Assembly: GCA_964567045.1 (NCBI GenBank)
Contig: CAZMLE010000054.1
Location: forward strand, 1-25,100
DNA: 25,100 bases
Direction: 5' to 3'
Source: JAFNGF01 sp964567045
GTDB taxonomy: Bacteria; Planctomycetota; Phycisphaerae; Sedimentisphaerales; Anaerobacaceae
Position numbers and translations under genes: made by a program. Positions 22,381 through 25,100 of this stretch are shown one piece after another. Position 1 is the first letter of the stretch; every line of letters begins with the position of its first letter. The notes under the pieces were generated by a model. It had not been told where the DNA came from. It did no database searches and saw only the letters and a program-made list of their open reading frames with translations.

Positions 22381-22440
22381 GGGACCCCGCTCCTGCCCCC
22401 GCGTCTGCCGACGCGAGTCGGGGCGGCGGGCGGCGGGAAC
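22381..22440 (+). repeat. GC-rich hairpin in the pilB-pilT spacer
   Basis: CCCCCGCGTC (about 22396-22405) can fold with GACGCG and the following CGGGG, and a GGCGGGCGGCGGG run follows. It begins with GGGACCCCGC, which also occurs near 2996. It looks like a dispersed GC hairpin and could attenuate or stabilise the message. Confidence 0.5.
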
Positions 22441-22483
22441 CTAAGACGCAGGCTAATAACAGGCGAGTTTAGAGGATTATGTT

Positions 22484-23593
22484 ATGACAGATATCAAAAC
22501 GATACTGGCAAATGCGATAGAAAACAAGGCAAGTGACGTCCACATTAACGTTGGAATGCCGCCCGTGCTCCGGAAGAACACCGAATTGATGGCTATGGAT
22601 TTCCCACCGGTCGCCAATGATGACGCAAAGGAAATGGTTCTATCAATGGTTGGGCCGGAGAAATTTAAGAGGTTTCAGGAAAACAGAGATTTTGATTTTT
22701 CCACGACAGTCGAAGACGGCCATCGATTCCGTGTTAACGCTCACTATCAGCGCGATACGATTGCCATCTCATTTAGAGTGATCCCAAAGCACATTCTTCC
22801 AATAGATGATTTGAATCTGCCGCCCATCGTTAAGGAGCTGACGGACCTGCCCAGAGGCCTGGTGCTTGTAACCGGGCACACTGGCTCCGGCAAAAGCACT
22901 ACATTGGCTGGGATGATAGGGCTCATAAACTCAAAGTATGGCAAACGCGTAATTACGCTGGAGGACCCTATCGAGTACTTGCTCGAGAATGAAAACAGTA
23001 TGATTGAGCAGCGAGAAGTCGGCTCGGACTGTCCGAACTTTGCGTCAGGGCTCAGGCACGTCTTACGCCAGGACCCCGATATAATTATGGTGGGCGAGAT
23101 GAGAGACCTGGAGACTACCAGCTTTACTATTACTGCTGCCGAGACGGGACACCTTGTCTTTAGCACTCTGCACACTATCAATGCACCTCAAACCGTTGAG
23201 CGTATCATAGACATATATCCGGCCAATCAGCAGAATCAAATCCGAACCATGCTTGCCAATACGCTGCAGGCAGTTGTCTCTCAGACCCTGTTTAAGCGAA
23301 TCGATGAGCCTGGAATGATACCGTGTACGGAAATATTATTGTGCACCTCGGCTACGAGAAACTGTATCCGCGAAAACAGAATCTACGAGATACCAAATAT
23401 CATCGAGACCTCTCGCAGGTTGGGTATGCAGAGTCTGGACAACAGCATTGCCGAGATGTATTTCAAGGGTTACATCGACAGAGAAGAAGCCATCGCTTGC
23501 TCAACCAACCCCGGCAAAATGGAAAAGACGCTTGTCCCAACCGACAAGTTTGAAGTTGTACAGAAACCTCAAGCAGTAAGTGCGAAAAAGTAG
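22484..23593 (+). CDS. pilT: Type IV pilus retraction ATPase PilT
   Basis: PilT is the hexameric motor that retracts the pilus, giving twitching motility or DNA uptake. The 369-residue protein has a short PAS-like N-terminal domain (ASDVHINVGMPPVLRKN), Walker A GHTGSGKS (131-138), the Asp box LEDPIEYLLENENS, Walker B DPDIIMVGEMRD and the His box GHLVFSTLHTINA. It lacks the zinc cysteines of PilB. The C-terminal AIRNLIRE motif appears as ATRNCIREN. AGAGGA lies seven bases before the ATG. It is of normal length, with an unusual tail of about 20 residues. Confidence 0.92.
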   Translation: MTDIKTILANAIENKASDVHINVGMPPVLRKNTELMAMDFPPVANDDAKEMVLSMVGPEKFKRFQENRDFDFSTTVEDGHRFRVNAHYQRDTIAISFRVIPKHILPIDDLNLPPIVKELTDLPRGLVLVTGHTGSGKSTTLAGMIGLINSKYGKRVITLEDPIEYLLENENSMIEQREVGSDCPNFASGLRHVLRQDPDIIMVGEMRDLETTSFTITAAETGHLVFSTLHTINAPQTVERIIDIYPANQQNQIRTMLANTLQAVVSQTLFKRIDEPGMIPCTEILLCTSATRNCIRENRIYEIPNIIETSRRLGMQSLDNSIAEMYFKGYIDREEAIACSTNPGKMEKTLVPTDKFEVVQKPQAVSAKK

Positions 23594-23604
23594 GGTGGAT
23601 ACGC

Positions 23605-24852
23605 ATGTTTGAAGAATCTTTGCAGAACACAAAAGGTACTACCGTTGTTAGCGATGAGAGTCAGGCGGCGCGCGTGCGAACCAAGCGCACAAGCCGGCGT
23701 GTATCGCCCATCCTTTCTCCAGATGATACGGACCAGGCGAGGCCGTCCCGCAGCACGGCCAACGTCCAAACCACTGCTCTGGACAGGATAAAAGGTTTCA
23801 GAGTTGAATTTGGGCCGAGCAAAAAGGATATCCTGAGCTTCACCAATCAGCTTGCAGTTATGGTCAGGGCCGGCATAAGTCTTCAGGATACGCTGGAAGC
23901 GATTGCCCAGCAACAAGAAAAGCAGAAATTCATGGCGATTATCAACGACTTGAAGAACCGAATCGAATCAGGACAGAGCTTCTCGCAGGCGCTGGCCGAA
24001 CATCCGCAGGTATTCAGCAATCTCTATATAAATATGGTAGCAGCGGCGGAGATTTCCGGCTCGCTTAGTGACATGCTGCAAAAATTGGCGGAATACCTGG
24101 ACCAGGAGGCTGAAACTCGCTCGCAGATCAAAAGCGCTATGGTCTATCCGGTCATCATAGCGACCATGGCAGTGTCAGTGACCATTTTCTTACTGTGCTT
24201 TGTGTTGCCGAGGTTTACTGCCATATTTGCCGGAAAGGAGCATCTATTGCCCCGCCCGACTGTGATTTTGATGGCCAGCAGCGGCTTTTTGCGCCATTAC
24301 TGGCTCTTTATCATCCCTGGCATTGGTGCTGCAATCTGGGGCTTCTGGTATCTTATCAATACCGAAGCAGGCCGACTCTGGTGGGACAAGACCAAGCTGG
24401 TATTGCCCCTTATCAAAACGCTCTGCCGAAGTCTTTATATAACCAGGAGTCTGCACACAATGGGCGTGCTGACAAGAGCCGGCGTGCCGATTCTAAACAC
24501 CATCTCCATAACCGCCCAGATATCGGGAAATGTGCTTTATAAAACAATGTGGCTTGCTGTCTATGAAGAGGTCCGGCAGGGCAAAAAAATCGCATCGAGT
24601 CTCTTCCACAGCAGCCTGATGCCGAGCAATGTGGTGCAGATGATAAGAAGCGGCGAAGATTCAGGCAACCTAAGTGACGTGCTCAGAGACATCTCTAGTT
24701 TCTACGCCAGAGAGCTCAAAACCATCATAAAGACAGTGACATCGATGATTGAGCCGGCAATGATCGTCGCGATGGGTTTTTTGGTTGGCTTTATCGCTAT
24801 GAGCATTATTCTGCCGATATTCAAGATGTCCAACCTGGTCATGGGCAAGTAA
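23605..24852 (+). CDS. pilC: Type IV pilus platform protein PilC
   Basis: PilC is the inner-membrane platform on which the PilB and PilT motors act. The 415-residue protein has a polar N-terminal extension (1-72, rich in Arg, Ser and Thr), then the two cytoplasmic T2SSF repeats: KDILSFTNQLAVMVRAGISLQDTLEAI and, later, ITRSLHTMGVLTRAGVPILNTISI. Membrane helices are at about 180-205, 230-250 and 385-410. The ATG comes 11 bases after the pilT stop, with GGGTGG before it. It is complete and of typical length. Confidence 0.92.
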   Translation: MFEESLQNTKGTTVVSDESQAARVRTKRTSRRVSPILSPDDTDQARPSRSTANVQTTALDRIKGFRVEFGPSKKDILSFTNQLAVMVRAGISLQDTLEAIAQQQEKQKFMAIINDLKNRIESGQSFSQALAEHPQVFSNLYINMVAAAEISGSLSDMLQKLAEYLDQEAETRSQIKSAMVYPVIIATMAVSVTIFLLCFVLPRFTAIFAGKEHLLPRPTVILMASSGFLRHYWLFIIPGIGAAIWGFWYLINTEAGRLWWDKTKLVLPLIKTLCRSLYITRSLHTMGVLTRAGVPILNTISITAQISGNVLYKTMWLAVYEEVRQGKKIASSLFHSSLMPSNVVQMIRSGEDSGNLSDVLRDISSFYARELKTIIKTVTSMIEPAMIVAMGFLVGFIAMSIILPIFKMSNLVMGK

Positions 24853-24859
24853 TTGTAAA

Positions 24860-24885
24860 TTTTCAATTGTCGATTTTCAATTGTC
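24860..24885 (+). repeat. 12-base direct repeat in the pilC-prepilin spacer
   Basis: TTTTCAATTGTC occurs perfectly at 24860-24871 and 24874-24885, two bases apart, and AATTGTAAA precedes it. It is another CAATTG-type short repeat that fills an operon spacer. Confidence 0.65.
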
Positions 24886-24898
24886 AGTGAGGTCGCAG

Positions 24899-25100
24899 AT
24901 GAAATCTTCAAGCCGGAAGAGTGGTTTTTCACTTATTGAGGTATTGATTGCCGCCGTATTGGTTGGTCTGGCGATCGCCGCTTTGCTTGGCGCCAGCAGG
25001 TCGTTTACGATAGCAAATGCTTCTGGTGCGGATTTGTCAACCGCCGAGTTTCTTATCGAGCAGATAAGAGAACGTACCGCCCTGTTATCTTTCGACGATC
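24899..25100 (+). CDS. Type IV prepilin-like protein, N-terminal part
   Basis: The ATG at 24899 follows GTGAGG by six bases. The first 67 residues are seen before the window ends. A nine-residue basic leader (MKSSSRKSG) is followed by FSLIEVLIAAVLVGLAIAAL, the class III prepilin signal with the PilD-type cleavage after Gly and Glu at +5. The conserved helix continues as expected. The short leader and sequence resemble minor pilins of the PilV/GspI type. It is co-transcribed with pilC. The rest of the gene is outside the window, so the pilin type cannot be decided. Confidence 0.88.
   Translation, partial: MKSSSRKSGFSLIEVLIAAVLVGLAIAALLGASRSFTIANASGADLSTAEFLIEQIRERTALLSFDD

Overview
The window looks like chromosomal DNA of a planctomycete, most likely the Phycisphaerae side of the phylum. 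This rests on gene style, not on a marker gene: a BlaI/BlaR1-type pair whose M56 protein carries an extra ChaN/Tiki-like domain, a TIGR02999-type ECF sigma factor next to a Ser/Thr kinase with matching N-terminal leader, secreted PKD, TPR and HEAT proteins, and many short dispersed intergenic repeats. No rRNA or universal marker is present, so the assignment is inference.

Layout. 1-2700 (minus strand): a BlaI-like repressor followed by an M56 membrane protein whose HExxH motif reads DExxH. 2700-3460: non-coding, with hairpins and dispersed repeats. 3460-4900 (plus): an ECF sigma factor bracketed by inverted copies of a repeat, then a Ser/Thr kinase gene cut off before its catalytic loop. 4988-8744 (minus): a tight three-gene unit encoding a TPR protein, a PKD protein with a Cys-rich HExxH domain, and a HEAT-repeat lipoprotein. 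8745-10110: mostly non-coding, with a strong terminator, a degenerate repeat tract and a tRNA-Arg(UCG). 10111-10749 (plus): a secreted protein of unknown function behind a clear promoter. 10750-11376: a repeat-rich spacer.

11377-16562 (plus) is the most interesting part. It is an A+T-rich, compact four-gene cassette: a small winged-helix-like protein, a MORC/Hsp90-like GHKL ATPase (4-bp overlap), a four-helix membrane protein fused to a HAD nucleotidase-like phosphatase, and a B12-binding-type radical SAM enzyme (4-bp overlap). I do not recognise this combination as a named system. It looks like an accessory, possibly anti-phage, module, but that function is inference.

17292 to the end (plus) is a type IV pilus operon: pilM, pilN, pilO, a PilP-like gene, pilB, pilT, pilC and the start of a prepilin gene. 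PilB and PilT would drive extension and retraction, PilC is the platform, PilM/N/O/P form the alignment complex, and the last gene encodes a pilin-like substrate. Almost every spacer in this operon holds a different short repeat.
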